From NCBI GenBank assembly GCA_932294295.1, contig OW028583.1:372001-436000 (forward strand): a stretch of DNA of 64,000 nt, read 5' to 3'. A program made the position numbers and the translations under genes. Below the pieces are notes generated by a model. It was not told where the DNA came from. It ran no database searches and worked only from the letters and a program-made list of their open reading frames with translations. The DNA comes from Alitta virens. Its lineage: Eukaryota; Annelida; Polychaeta; Phyllodocida; Nereididae. Below, one piece after another: positions 36,535 to 47,514 of this stretch (the first letter of the stretch is position 1; each line of letters starts with the position of its first letter).

Positions 36535-36614
36535 AATTAGGTAAAAATATTGTTCATTTTACCTTGCTGTATCTAGTTTCATTCACCTAATTTTTACCTT
36601 ATCAACTAAAGGCA

Positions 36615-37072
36615 TATCATGTATTTAAAATATAGTAAGATCATATCTAATAAGTACAATATATTAATGGTATATTTCAATGAACTATGACCTAATAGTT
36701 CAGGAAATATAACTTAAGCAAGCCAGCTTAAAGGCCACTTAAATGTCACTACTTAAGAATGTTAACTTAAATGTACATAAGGGGTTGTGACCATTGTCCA
36801 CCCCAGGGCACAAGCCAATAGACACAGGCCATGTATATGTGCACTGAAGCAAAATAACCAATAGGAAACTGACCCCTGGAAAGAGGGGCTTTCATATACT
36901 GTTGTAACAGTAACTTTAATCAGTTTACTAGCTGGAGCTGAGCTTGAATGTTGTACTGAACATTGTCTTGACATTACCTTGACATTTACATATATGTTGG
37001 ATTAAAGCCACCCTCTCTTGCAAAGCTACACTCTGTGTTACCTGAGTTATTCTTCAACAATAAGACATTACA
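36615..37072 (+). mobile_element. 3' LTR (458 bp)
   Basis: Appears identical to 24544-25001 over its length. Followed by CTAA (37073-37076), the second copy of the target duplication. Confidence 0.95.
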
Positions 37073-37924
37073 CTAAGTAGCTCCCCCTCCAACATTGAAT
37101 GGACTGATCTGTGTTAGTCCGATTTCCGGAAAAGCCTAGCCTATACCATGTTCATCTCAGGGATCTGTCAAATCAATAAGATAGTTAATGCTTATATACA
37201 TACCATTCCACAAAATTCATAAGATTGTACTTCTGACATTCAATGATTCATTGATCAGTAAGTGACTGGATCCGACTTGAGGTGTTTTGATAGCATGTGC
37301 TGCCACCTATATTCATTTTATTTACAACTTCTGCTTCATTTGCAATAACACACTTTTTAACAAAAATCTATTAGCACAAATTGCATTTAGTACGATGAAT
37401 TTAAAAAAATTGTGATAGTAATTTTTCTTTGCTATAGTTTATATAATTCTTTGAAGATTGACCTGGGTGCAGTTTAAGATCTATGTTATTCTGTATGGTC
37501 TGTTGCAAATATAGTGTTTTCTTTATTAGAAGCCAGGGTAGGGCCACTGTTAATTTAGTGACAGCCTATGACCTTGCCCCAAAAGTAGCACGACGAGATT
37601 GCATTTCTTTGGAATGCAGGTAATGTTAAATTTTCAAGGTCACTCCGATTCAGATCACATTTATTTGCTCTGTTTCTTTTCTACATTGCAATTTTAACAT
37701 TAAAACAGTGTAGAGCTGGGGGACTCCTCCAAGATGATCTCATCATCGCTGCTGAGGAGCCCCCTTCCCCCCTATACATTATAATTATGCAATTTGCTCA
37801 GATTTAATAAAACTCAAATTCAATGACCAAAAGTCGCTTATTTGAGGAATTAAGAAAACAAATAAACTAAAGCAAGTATTACATATGTAGCAGTCTTGTC
37901 TAGTGCATATTGATGTATAACTGT

Positions 37925-38077
37925 TTACAAATTATGAGGAAATTTAGATTTAATAGCCTGCCTGGCAAACTCGTGACTCACAGCAGGTAGACAGCGATTC
38001 CCTCTTGCTCTGGTAAAATACTCATGTTCATAGTCATCTGATAAATAAGTCAAAAAGTAATCAGGCAGTAAATGATT
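37925..38077 (-). mobile_element. LINE C-terminal relic in transposase intron 1 (right arm)
   Basis: Reverse complement of 11029-11181 with the same 50-codon ending; its 3' UTR stem is near 37718-37770. Present in both arms, so it predates the palindrome. Confidence 0.6.
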
Positions 38078-40348
38078 TTAAAATTTTAAAATTCTAACTA
38101 CTCTACTTTGAGCTTAATGAAACCGGTTTTAATTTGAGACCTCACTTTTAAGATGAGTACTAAAACTGAATCCAGCTATATTCATCTGAGCAATGTCTCT
38201 ATGACTTTATAATTTCTTTTTTTGCAGCTTTACTTAATACTGGAAGTGATGAGGATTTCACAGTTGGGGGTGGTGGAGATCAGGCAAATCCAGTGTTGCC
38301 AGAGCCAAGTGCAGAAGATGACAGATTCTGGTCTGAGACAGTGAAGTTCCGTGCTGATGGCTGTGGATGTTCCTATCTCTATGGTAATAATGTAAACAAC
38401 ACATATTGTTAAGCTAGCATTGCATACTTGAAATTGCTAATTAAATCTTTTTCTTGAAAATGAAGAGTGAATTATTATTGTCTTGTAAATTAAATATATA
38501 AAAAGCAAGAAATCAAATAATACATTGTCTAAATCATGATTTCATGAAACTTTATTTAACTGGTTGCAGATAAGCCATGTTGTGAAGTATTGGGACATGA
38601 CATTATTCAAGTAGCCAAGATAAACATAGCTGAGCTGTGTGATGAGGACTTGGACCTCCTGATCCTAGGACATCTCCACCAGCACAGATATGATACCACC
38701 TACATCCAATGCACAACTTCCCACACTAAAGCTAAAGAGAGGAAAAGAGCTGAGGTAAGGGATATTTGCAGCGTGTTTTGTGCTGTTTATCCTTGAGTGA
38801 AACTGAAAGACACAGTGAAAACTTTGTGTTAAACTTTTATAATTATAATTCGGAAATTCTTCTTTACAGATGAAGTACTACTTTAAGGGACATCAGATCT
38901 GCAGAACAACATTCCTGTACATCCATGGTCTGGGGAGGAAAAGGTACAGCAATCTCATAAAACACTATGACCAACATGGGCTTGAACCACGCAGACATGG
39001 TAATAGTGGAAAGCATCCAAAACATGCATCATCACCAGTTGAAGAACAGCATGCTATTAACTTCATCAGCAATTATTCAACAGCCAACTCACAACCACTG
39101 CCGGGGGAGAATGCCAAATCAGCGTGACTTTTCAGTTCAAATGCTTCCAAGTGACACCACAAAAGTATGCATATGGAAGCTGTATGTCCAGAATTGCATT
39201 GAAGACGGTAAAAACCACTGGGGCTTTCAAAGTTTAAAGCCCTTTGGCAGATGTACTTGCCGCATGTCACAGTCATGAAAGTGCAGACTGATCTTTGTGA
39301 AACTTGTCAACAAAACAACAATATAATAATCAGATCTGTCAACTGCACAGAGGAGGAGAAGAGTGCAAGACTTAGACAACAAGAGGAACACCTAAAGAAG
39401 GCAAAAGACTGCCGTTTAGAGTACAAACAACAATGCGCTGCATCCACAGCAGAGGACAACAATGGCGCTATCCACTTATCTTTTGACTATGCACAAAATT
39501 TGTTCATGCCGCACAATGCTCAACAGGTGGGACCCTTGTACTTCAAAACACCTAGGAAAGTACTGTTATTTGGAATTTGTTGTGAGATGCTCCCAAAGCA
39601 AGTCAACTATTTGATCGACGAGAGCCAGAACACTGGGAAAGGTGCGAATGAGACAGTGAGCTACCTCCACCATTATCTTCAAACGCATGCCATCGCCAAT
39701 AAGAACATCAACTTTCACTGTGACAACTGTGTGGGCCAAAACAAAAACAACACTTTAGTCCATTATTTATTATGGCGAGTAGCAACTGGACTGAGCAACA
39801 GGTGTCAACTATCTTTCATGATTGTGGGACACACCAGATTTTCTCCAGATTGGTGTTTTGGCCTCATCAAGATGCGGTACAGAAAGTCTACAGTCTCAAG
39901 CATGGAACAGATTGGCAGTGTTATTACAAGATCCACAAATAAAGCAATTAATCAAGTTCAGTACATCTGCAGTCCTGAGAGCAATGAGTTACATGTACCC
40001 ATCTACAATTGGTCTGCATTTCTAAGCAGGTACTTCAAACCTCTGCCTGGGATAACCAAATACCATCATTTGTGCGCCTCTGGATCTACAGGAACACTGC
40101 ATGTGAAGCTGCTACCAGGATCAACTGAGGAATCGTTTTGCCTGTTAAAGGATGGAGTCCCAGTGCCAAGAAAGGAGGATTTGCCATCTGCTGTTACTCC
40201 TTCAGGCCTGTCCCAAGAGCGACAGTGGTATCTTTACAATAACATCAGACAGCACTGTCAAGATGAATACAAAGATCATGTTGCACCAAAACCGCTCGTT
40301 ACCAAACCAGGCAAACCTTCTTCCAACAAGCGCCCACGCCGTTGTTGA

Positions 40349-41848
40349 CTTTCCGTGACCTTTTTATGTTGATTATATTTGTTGATTATAGAGAGAAAAT
40401 GTTCCTCCATCCATAGCATGTGAGTTTCATCTGTTAGATGGGTATACTTAGTCCAGAAAATGCTCCTCCATCATAGCATGTGAGTGTCATCAATAAAATA
40501 TTACGACTTTAAGGTGGCTCGATACCCGTGAACTTTTGATATAGGAATCCATTTGAATTAGGTACATTTTTTATGTGTTTTGTCATATAAAGCAAAAATA
40601 TGGAGAAAATGGGGTGTAACCATGCTAATTTCCACCAGGTGGCTTTGAAAGAATACTGCAATTATATTGGCTGAAAAAGTTCCCGCCCTTGGCTGTGATT
40701 GGCTGAAGCGAAGTGCATCCTAGCAGCAGTATTTTCAGTGCATTTTAATCTTTATTTGACATCTTATCATTAAACTGATTTCCGCTTTTTCCCTGAGAAC
40801 ATTATATTTATGGAATCAGTTAGTTATGATCTAGTATGTCTGAAAAGCAAAACTAGTAATGAGAAAAGATGAAAGACTTATGTCCTGCTGAATTCAGGGC
40901 TGCTCAGTGAAAAGACTATTATTGGAGGTTTTCTATTCTGGTGCCCAGAACCAATAGGGCCTAAAAAAGTCAACTTTTCCCCACTCATTCCGTCTCATAT
41001 GCTATAACTATAAAAGGTGATGTTATTGCATGCAGTGGACCTTCAGGAATATTTTGAGACTGTTTTTCATTAAAAACTCGTAAGAGAACAATAATTTCAG
41101 GGGATCTAAAGAAAAAGTAAGCCAATTAAAAAAGTCTAATTTCATTTTTCAGGAACTTTTTCACAAATCTTTAAAAAAAAAACTTTCAAGCCATATGAAT
41201 TTCATATAACTATGTATCCGACTATAACTTATTATAATAATCCATATGAGACAATAAAAAAGGGAGGTCACCCCACTTGTTTTCTAGAAAAACTGACCTT
41301 TTTATGATGTCCCCCAATTCATCCGAATTACTACTCGGAGCATCATTTGCTAATATAATGTTCAGTTTTCACAAATGTAAAAGATATTGACCAGCAAAGC
41401 CACAGACTTAAAGTAGAGCCTTTAAGTTATCATTTGGTATATTTGGCATAATTTTAGCATTAGATCCGAATTAGTGCCATCCCTTTTTAGTTCTATGTTC
41501 TTACTGTCATATGCTCCTGTTCTCCATGCAGTGAAATCAAGAATATTTACCTCAGCTGGTAGCCCATGTTTGAGGCTCAATTATGTTAAAAATATTGCAC
41601 ATATAATTATGAAATTTCAGAAAATTTTTGAAAATATCATGAAAAACACAATGCAAGATTTTGGTAATTGTTGGTGAATGAACAAACAAGATAATAAACC
41701 AAATACGGAGGGTGTTTTTATGTCGGAAACCGGCTTTTTAACACACCAATTGTAATGTTGATTTTTACAAAAAGTAATTATTGTGGCAGCGCACAATTTC
41801 AGTTGAATATAGAACAAGTTACCTTATAATCACATATCCAAATCTCAT
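40349..41848 (+). other. Transposase 3' flank to outer edge of right arm
   Basis: After the stop at 40348 come two near-copies of a ~50-bp phrase (CTCCATC.ATAGCATGTGAGT at about 40403 and 40467), an AATAAA near 40494 that could serve as poly(A) signal, and about 1.3 kb with no further gene. Most of it (to 41406) is missing in the left arm. Confidence 0.6.
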
Positions 41849-42113
41849 AAGTTTTGAACAATGGATGGCGAAGATATGCCATAAAACGTAATGCATAGTT
41901 TTGCAAGTGCCTGTGTCGCTGCTCATTACGTCTCAGTGGTTATGTGCGCGAAAACATCAAATTTTCAAATACCCCATATGACCCCATATATTGAGATATC
42001 TGGAAATTTTTTACATTTCCATGAACTACACATGTTAGACAATTACTTGCCATCAAAAACTAATTTTTGAAAAATCCACCCATTAGCCCCCTTTTTACAC
42101 GGTGCGTCACAAT
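41849..42113. other. Short segment between IR1 and IR2
   Basis: Mostly unrecognised. Its last ~40 bp (CCACCC..TAGCCCCCTTTT then GG.GCG.CACA..ATG) resemble the transposase promoter (12545-12585) with substitutions, as if it were a diverged end of a related element. Confidence 0.4.
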
Positions 42114-42319
42114 TATGCAGCTAAAGATATTTTCATTTCTACATTATATATACTATCTGTGGTTTTACGAGTACATGCTTAAAAATGCAGTTTAATTTTT
42201 TCGTTGGTACATTATATTCACTATCTACGGTTTTTACATTAAATATGTTACAGTTCATATTTGAGCTTGTGTAAGTTCAGTTTGTATTGCACTTAAGATT
42301 TTCCCTAATTTCCTTCTAT

Positions 42320-42852
42320 TGTTGCTGGGATGAGTATATTGGGATCATTCAGTTTATCACCAGTTCCCCAGATGATGTTGGGACGAGCTTCCGCCAGTAA
42401 GGTATTTCCAGTCTTAAGAAGGAAATCTCCAGCTCTTGGGTCGCACTTAAATTTAGTACTTCACACCTTATGTACAGCATCTCTTGCTATGGGAAGCCGG
42501 TCTTCCTCCTTTACTTTGAGACTATCACCCATGGATTCTTTACATGTGGCAGGATTGTTGATTTTATTTAAGCAAGAACTTGAGGTTGCTCTGCCAAGTA
42601 AGCTTTTTGTGATTGCAGATATTGTTTACCAGTTGTGTAGTAAAATACATCAATTTCCAGGTATGGCATATAAAAGAAGTTGGACAAGGGACTAGTATCT
42701 GTGAAGAATGCAGTCATCTGATCTGATCGCTTTGTAGCCAATTCTGCGGGGTCCAGATCAGGTGGCAGCTGATCAAGTGTTTCGACAGTGTCTGATTTTG
42801 AATTGATGATAAGTGTGTCACAATAGAGACTCAGACTCAGATTCAGACTCAA
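42320..42852 (-). pseudogene. NADAR-like (YbiA/DUF1768) pseudogene, left copy
   Basis: On the minus strand the frame reads LDPAELATKRSDQ, then TSPLSNFFYMPYLEID, KQYLQSQKAYLAE and, after stops, DFLLKTGNTLLAEA followed by IIWGTG. SPLSNF near the start, an internal QSQKA block and a terminal LLxTGNxxLAEAxPxxxIWG are the landmarks of NADAR-domain proteins, which act on NAD/ADP-ribose-type molecules. Stops within the frame make it inactive. Its twin in the right arm is broken differently. NADAR genes captured by or next to mobile elements are plausible here, given the LINE and SINE pieces beside it. Confidence 0.5.
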
Positions 42853-43160
42853 ACTGGTTTATTTGACATAAAAAATAAATGTCTGGGAGACCCCAAAAGA
42901 CCTGGGTCGCTAAATGGGGCTAGCTACCCTTGGCGAAAAAACAGAACAAAAACCATACATGAATAATGAAGGGTGGGTGGATTAGGGCTCTACGTCCTGT
43001 ATTTCTGCACTTGATGGGCTAATTAGGACAGGTAGGGAACATGGCAGTGATACGAAGGATGAAACAGCTATCCAACATAGGCTCGACCGTGAATTGAACA
43101 TGAGACCCAGTGGTTGGAAGCCCAGCGCACTACCACTGACCTAGCCCCCCCCCCCCCCAT
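42835..43160 (-). repeat. tRNA-derived SINE, IR2 left arm
   Basis: Read on the minus strand: a poly-G run, GGCTAGGTCAGTGGTAG (A-box-like), GGGTCTCATGTTCAATTC (B-box-like), a body containing TGTTTCATCC and CCTGTCCTAATTAGCCC, and a tail with repeated AGTCTGAATC. Related SINEs lie at 47515-47695 and 62405-62605. Confidence 0.65.
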
Positions 43161-43389
43161 GAATAATGAAAAAATATAATAATGAAATAATTGAGTCAAA
43201 TGGGTAAAGAAAAATTACGAAGACTGTGACAAACTTAAAAATATTGTTTACATGATCCATTATGTAACAATAACATGGAAGCAGGTGTACCTGTTGAGGT
43301 TACAATATGAGGATCACAGGCCAAAGGTGAGTGATGAATAAGCAGAAAACATTGATAGGTTTATTCTAATATTTAACAATTTTCAATTT

Positions 43390-44030
43390 CAAAAATTTGG
43401 TTGAATTGATTTAAGTATGAGGCTTAAAATAATTTATAAAACCTTGAAAACTGTGGGAGTATAATTTTTCTATTATTATTCAAAGACAATTGTTATAGGC
43501 AGAGGGAATGATAAATTGCATACTTTGCTTGCGCATACTCATGTTAACTATTGGTAGTTGAAAATTAATTGGTCTACGAATATTATTGAAATTTAGTTCG
43601 GAGTTTCTTTTGAATAACATTGCGTAGAAATATCTAGGTAACATGTTATTCAATCTCCAAAGAGTGGAGTAGTATGCCCATTATATATTGCACCTGAAAT
43701 TATTCTAACTGCCTTTTCTTATAGCTTAATTTAACTTATTTACTTGGGATTTCCATGACAAAAGACCATAGTTAAGATAAGGTAGAAATAGTGAATTATA
43801 TAACAGAAGGATAACTTCTTTTGGCGAACAGTTGTTAATTTTGACATGATTCCTACAGTTTTAGATATCTTTTCAATGATTTTGTTGACATGTGCTTTCC
43901 AGTACAAATGTTTGTCAATGGTTATTCCCAAAAAGTTGAAATGGACAAATTCAATTTTAGTATCATTTATCAATATATTAAAGTTGTTGACTTTCTGACT
44001 TTCTTCATCAAATAGTTTTGTAACAGTCAT
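43390..44030 (-). pseudogene. LINE reverse transcriptase C-terminal fragment, IR2 left arm
   Basis: The minus-strand frame contains FNFLGITIDKHLYWKAHVNK followed by IIEKISKTVGIMSKL, the thumb-proximal motif of L2/CR1-type polymerases. It continues in other frames to an end resembling NNMLPRYF...SFQGFINYF. Frameshifted, 5'-truncated and inactive; mirrored at 49270-49910. Confidence 0.65.
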
Positions 44031-44055
44031 GCAGTTTTGTGAAGTTGGCAACTGG

Positions 44056-44079
44056 TACAGACAGACAGTGAGACAGCTT

Positions 44080-44113
<34 letters not shown>

Positions 44114-44175
44114 AAGACAGCTAGACAGACAGTCAGACAATCAGACAATCAGACAGTCAGACAGTCAGGCAGACA
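44056..44175 (-). repeat. (CAGA)n microsatellite, IR2 left arm
   Basis: Runs of CAGACAGA with CAATCAGA variants; mirrored at 49128-49248. Confidence 0.9.
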
Positions 44176-44263
44176 CTATCACTTATAAGGTTCCTAATAT
44201 ATTGTCAGACCCTTAAGGTGCATATTATCTAATTTTAGCACCTGAACATTATCCAAGGTTAGC

Positions 44264-44446
44264 TTAAAGTAAGCCTGGTTCATTAAAAGACCCAGTGTGT
44301 TTGCTATTTAAAAGGAAGAAGGTATTGTTGAATGGGTCAGCTGAGACTGTGTAGCCTAAATACAAGACATTGTTTATCTGGAACATTGGTACCATGTGCA
44401 CATTTTCAATCAGGGCCAGGGGAGCATATATAAGCAAAAATCTCAC
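44264..44446 (-). CDS. 60-codon ORF identical in both IR2 arms, unknown
   Basis: Starts MRFLLIYAPLALIENVH and has no recognised motif. Identity with 48859-49041 reflects the arms being near-identical and is not evidence of selection. Probably not a gene. Confidence 0.12.
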   Translation of the reverse strand: MRFLLIYAPLALIENVHMVPMFQINNVLYLGYTVSADPFNNTFFLLNSKHTGSFNEPGLL

Positions 44447-45312
44447 TCACCCAGGACTTCTCTTCTCCTGTCAGATATTTTAAAGAAAGGGTAAGTTTTC
44501 TTTTTTAACTTCTACAAGTTTAATTTGGACAATTAGGAACTTTTTAAGCAACTAGCTTGAGCATGAAGTCATTCCATGGATATAAGATGGAAATTAATTA
44601 TTAAAAAATGCTATTAATGAGTGTGAATTTTGTGTACGATGTATACTTTACAAATGAAACCAAAATAAACCACAACACTTAATTTGCGATAATTTTGTTA
44701 AGTTCAAGAAAAGTATGCAAATATTTCTCAATGTGTATCAAAATTACATAGGACCTGCTCCACATAGATATTTAACACAAACACAGGTCAATGACACAGG
44801 GGCTTGGTGAACCCATTTTGCTCTAAAAATCTAAGTGTTTGTGAGTTGACTCAACATAACATGACCTAGTTCCAGCAGAGGTATATAATATCTCAACTTT
44901 TTATATTATGTTCTTGAACATCACTAGGTCAATACAACAAGATAAAACAATTTTGCTGTACATAATGATAACAATAGATTATATATAATTGTAGTTTTAG
45001 TATTTTTCTAGGGTACACAGACTATAATATCATAGGGCCCCATAACTGAAGTGTCCATGACAATGAACTACTAAAGAGATTAATTGCAGATGAACCCAAG
45101 CATTTATGCAAGCAACCTGTTTTTTTTTTATCTCTGTTTATCAAGAGTTTAGATTTATATGTCATAAATTTATTTAAGCACATAATGGAATTATGCCTTT
45201 ATTTTGCCCAACGACCGATTCAAGATCACACTTTCGATTCCCAGCCCAGGCACTCTACATGAGCTACATCCGAGCTACATGTACAGATGTCGATGGCATG
45301 AGATGTTAGATT

Positions 45313-45695
45313 TTCAAGAGCAGCTTTGCCCACACCTCTAACCATTCAGCCACAAAGGATATCCCTCCTGGCCAAGGGCTAGGAGATGGGGTTATTGCTG
45401 CTGCCCGGGTTCTTGTTTATACTATACGACATCCCCCACGACCTCTTGCGATTTTGACGCACACCACAAGTCAAACATCGCACAAGACCTATTTATATAC
45501 CTGCTGTGAGCGGGGCTCAAACTGCCTACCTTGAACCCCACATGCAGCTCACAGAGGTTCCCGGCCGATGCACCATTTCAAGAGCAGCTTTGCCCACACC
45601 TCTAACCATTCAGCCACAAAGGATATCCCTCCTGGCCAAGGGCTAGGAGATGGGGTTATTGCTGCTGCCCGGGTTCTTGTTTATACTATACGACA
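45313..45695 (-). repeat. 119-bp direct duplication within a tRNA-derived SINE
   Basis: 45313-45431 and 45577-45695 look identical, 264 bp apart. On the minus strand they contain GTGGCTGAATGGTTAGAGGT (A-box-like), and between them AGTTTGAGCCCCGC (B-box-like). The arrangement suggests two overlapping SINE copies or an internal tandem duplication. A 79-codon open frame through it is an artefact. Confidence 0.6.
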
Positions 45696-45986
45696 GAAGG
45701 ACAAGGGTGGCACTGTTGGTGTCAAGCTTAATACATGTGTGTCTAGCTATGCGGCTGAGCTATCCCTTACAAAGATGAATGACCTGTATTATGCATTATC
45801 AAATTAAATATTTCTCACTCACTCACTCACCGAAAAGTAAAGGTCAATTAGACTGCTACATATATAAATCGACACACGACATCAGTGATGAATGACATGC
45901 ATAAAAAATAATCAATCCAAAAATAATAAAATAATCAATCCAAAGGAAACAGGCCTCATTGATTCAGCAGAAGGCTTCAAAGAACG

Positions 45987-46035
45987 ATGTTTGTTCAGCG
46001 TACTTTGGTTCTTATTCTGGGACTTCCTGCTGTGG
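45987..46035 (+). CDS. Possible first exon encoding a signal peptide
   Basis: ATG 45987 starts MFVQRTLVLILGLPAV, a short hydrophobic leader. It is followed at once by a strong donor, G|GTAAGT, leaving a phase-1 end as is common after signal-peptide exons. No downstream exon was recognised, so this may be chance. Confidence 0.2.
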
Positions 46036-47514
46036 GTAAGTTTTTACAGTGATCTTCTGTAAAAAAAAAAAAAAACAGGAGTAAAAAAAGAAAGCACTGG
46101 TTATCTAAAGATTTACCTCAAAAATTGTTTTATTTATCCTCATTGGGGGAATGTTGGATATGTAGATGTGAAATATTCACTATTTCATGCCCCTACTCTA
46201 AAATCTATTGGCTGTGTTGGCTGAAAATATGAGGGACTTAAGTAGAGCAGTAAATTGATAAAAATACATCAAAATTACGTTTTCTTCTTCAAAAGCCAAA
46301 GTTTCTTCTTTTGTGTACTTCATAATTACACTGTCTAATATAATTAGTCCACAAACAACCAAAATATGTTATATGATCACCTCCATGAAAATTGTGCTGC
46401 TAGCATGTGTCATTTGTGACTTGTGTTGAGCTGTAGTTTACATATTTACATGCAAAATTCAGAAGGATGAATACTTTTGCAACCCGCATTATGAAAATGA
46501 AGTTAAAAAGTAATTTAATATTCACTGCATTATTGTGTTGCCAACGGAATCAAGAAGAGTCACAAAATTATTGCCTGTTTTGAATTAAATAATTGATGAA
46601 TTAACTTTGTTGAGAGTCCATGCAAAGATCAAAGTTGAACAAATTAATAACAAGAAAAGCTCTCTTTAAAAAAGAGACCTGTATCAGAATTGGTCAACGT
46701 AGTCTGGACATGCAAAAGAAATTAAAAATTAATTGAACTATTTTGTACAAACTAAAGGGTATTAGTTGCAGGTAACAGATACTGACAAGGTATCATGTTA
46801 AAATATTACAATCAATTAGTATAGTTCATATAAATTTATGGCTTTGTCTCTATTGCCGAACGTGCTATAAAATTTACTTTTCCATAGATCCTTGCTACTC
46901 TTGCCTAGCTACCCACAACTGTCTGCAAATCAACCACTTGCAGCATCCATAGTATAAGTAATTATAAAAGGAGACCTAATAAGTATAAGTCAAAATAACA
47001 ACAAAAATGGCCTGTAGAAGCTTCTGTGTTTAAAGCACAAGTCAAAAAGTGTAAGACTTGTAATTACGCAGTTGAATTGTCCTACTGCCATTCCTGGATA
47101 TATTTGTAATGCATTTGTTAGTATTTTTTTTCCAGATTTTTCAGCAGTATGAAAAAACAATGATATGTATGTCAAAATGAAGTTCATAAAGTGGAAGAAC
47201 TATATTTTAGATATGTTATTTCCAAATTTTAATTTTCTTTCATGCGGGAATAGTAGTGTCTTTGATGAGGAGGTTTAAAACACTTAGAATTTTTCATATT
47301 TTCACCTTATTATGCAAATTCCATATTATCTATGGTCATGAAACTATTTTAGACCTATTTTTTTGTTTTGGGAATGCAGACACTCGTAGGAAAATGCTAT
47401 ATATATGTATGTCGAATCGTCGATACCATGCTCTGGTCGAACAAGTATTCGAAATTCTCAATGGTATTAATCAGGGTGAGATATGTAAGCAAAAGTTAGA
47501 TTGTTACGTGTGTG

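Larger units (their letters stand above)
35391..36614 (+). other. Region between env and 3' LTR
   Basis: 1.2 kb. Contains a phrase at 35834-35857 that copies the PPT/LTR junction, a pair of ~40-bp direct repeats (about 36053 and 36195), a 100-codon open frame with internal repeats, and a weak purine tract (AAAGG) just before the 3' LTR. Confidence 0.7.
24544..37072 (+). mobile_element. Full-length env-bearing Ty3/Gypsy endogenous retrovirus
   Basis: A 12.5-kb element made of LTR, gag, pol, env and LTR, with 4-bp CTAA target duplications. Reading frames are long and uninterrupted. gag and pol are joined by a -1 frame overlap, and env is a separate downstream frame after a 1.2-kb gap. Domain order PR-RT-RNaseH-IN is that of Ty3/Gypsy (Metaviridae), and the F-like env is that of errantiviruses. 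It sits in intron 1 of the right-arm transposase, in the same orientation, and is absent from the left arm. Confidence 0.95.
24110..40348 (+). pseudogene. DUF7869-like transposase gene, right-arm copy, four exons
   Basis: Exons are 24110-24461, 38228-38383, 38570-38754 and 38870-40348, joined by GT/AG introns in compatible phase (about 724 codons). Exon 1 is acidic and Ser-rich; ATG 24110 opens the frame, but ATG 24167 (AAACATGTC) is the likelier start. Exon 4 carries the core: FDYAQ near 39490, NFHCDNCVGQNKNN near 39710-39750 and HTRFSPDWCFG near 39830. This is the pattern of DUF7869 proteins, which I believe have a DDE/RNase H-type fold. Upstream, CETCQQNNN and a Glu/Lys-rich segment are also typical. 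Within exon 4, family-like sequence moves one frame forward at about 39104-39112 and back at about 39235-39242, so the gene cannot make the full protein. Intron 1 contains the retroelement. Confidence 0.7.
19053..41848 (-). repeat. Giant inverted repeat IR1, right arm
   Basis: Reverse complement of the left arm, 22.8 kb long because it contains the 12.5-kb retroelement at 24544-37072. Without that and its 4-bp duplication it is 10.26 kb. It retains the 1,523-bp transposase 3' region that the left arm lost. Read on the minus strand, arm plus spacer is colinear with copy 3, so this half represents the fuller version of the repeated unit. Confidence 0.9.
42114..45034 (+). repeat. Second inverted repeat IR2, left arm (2,921 bp)
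   Basis: Reverse complement of 48271-51190. The outer edge TATGCAGCTAAAG pairs with CTTTAGCTGCATA, and the inner edge ends AATATCATA. Arm lengths agree within about 1 bp, as expected for the long terminal inverted repeats of one element, or for a recent palindrome. Confidence 0.9.

Noticed and set aside
8782..41848. IR1 as a pure assembly artefact
   Set aside because: The arms differ by a 12.5-kb insertion, a 1.5-kb deletion, minisatellite changes and clustered substitutions, and copy 3 gives independent support. Read-level confirmation is still lacking.
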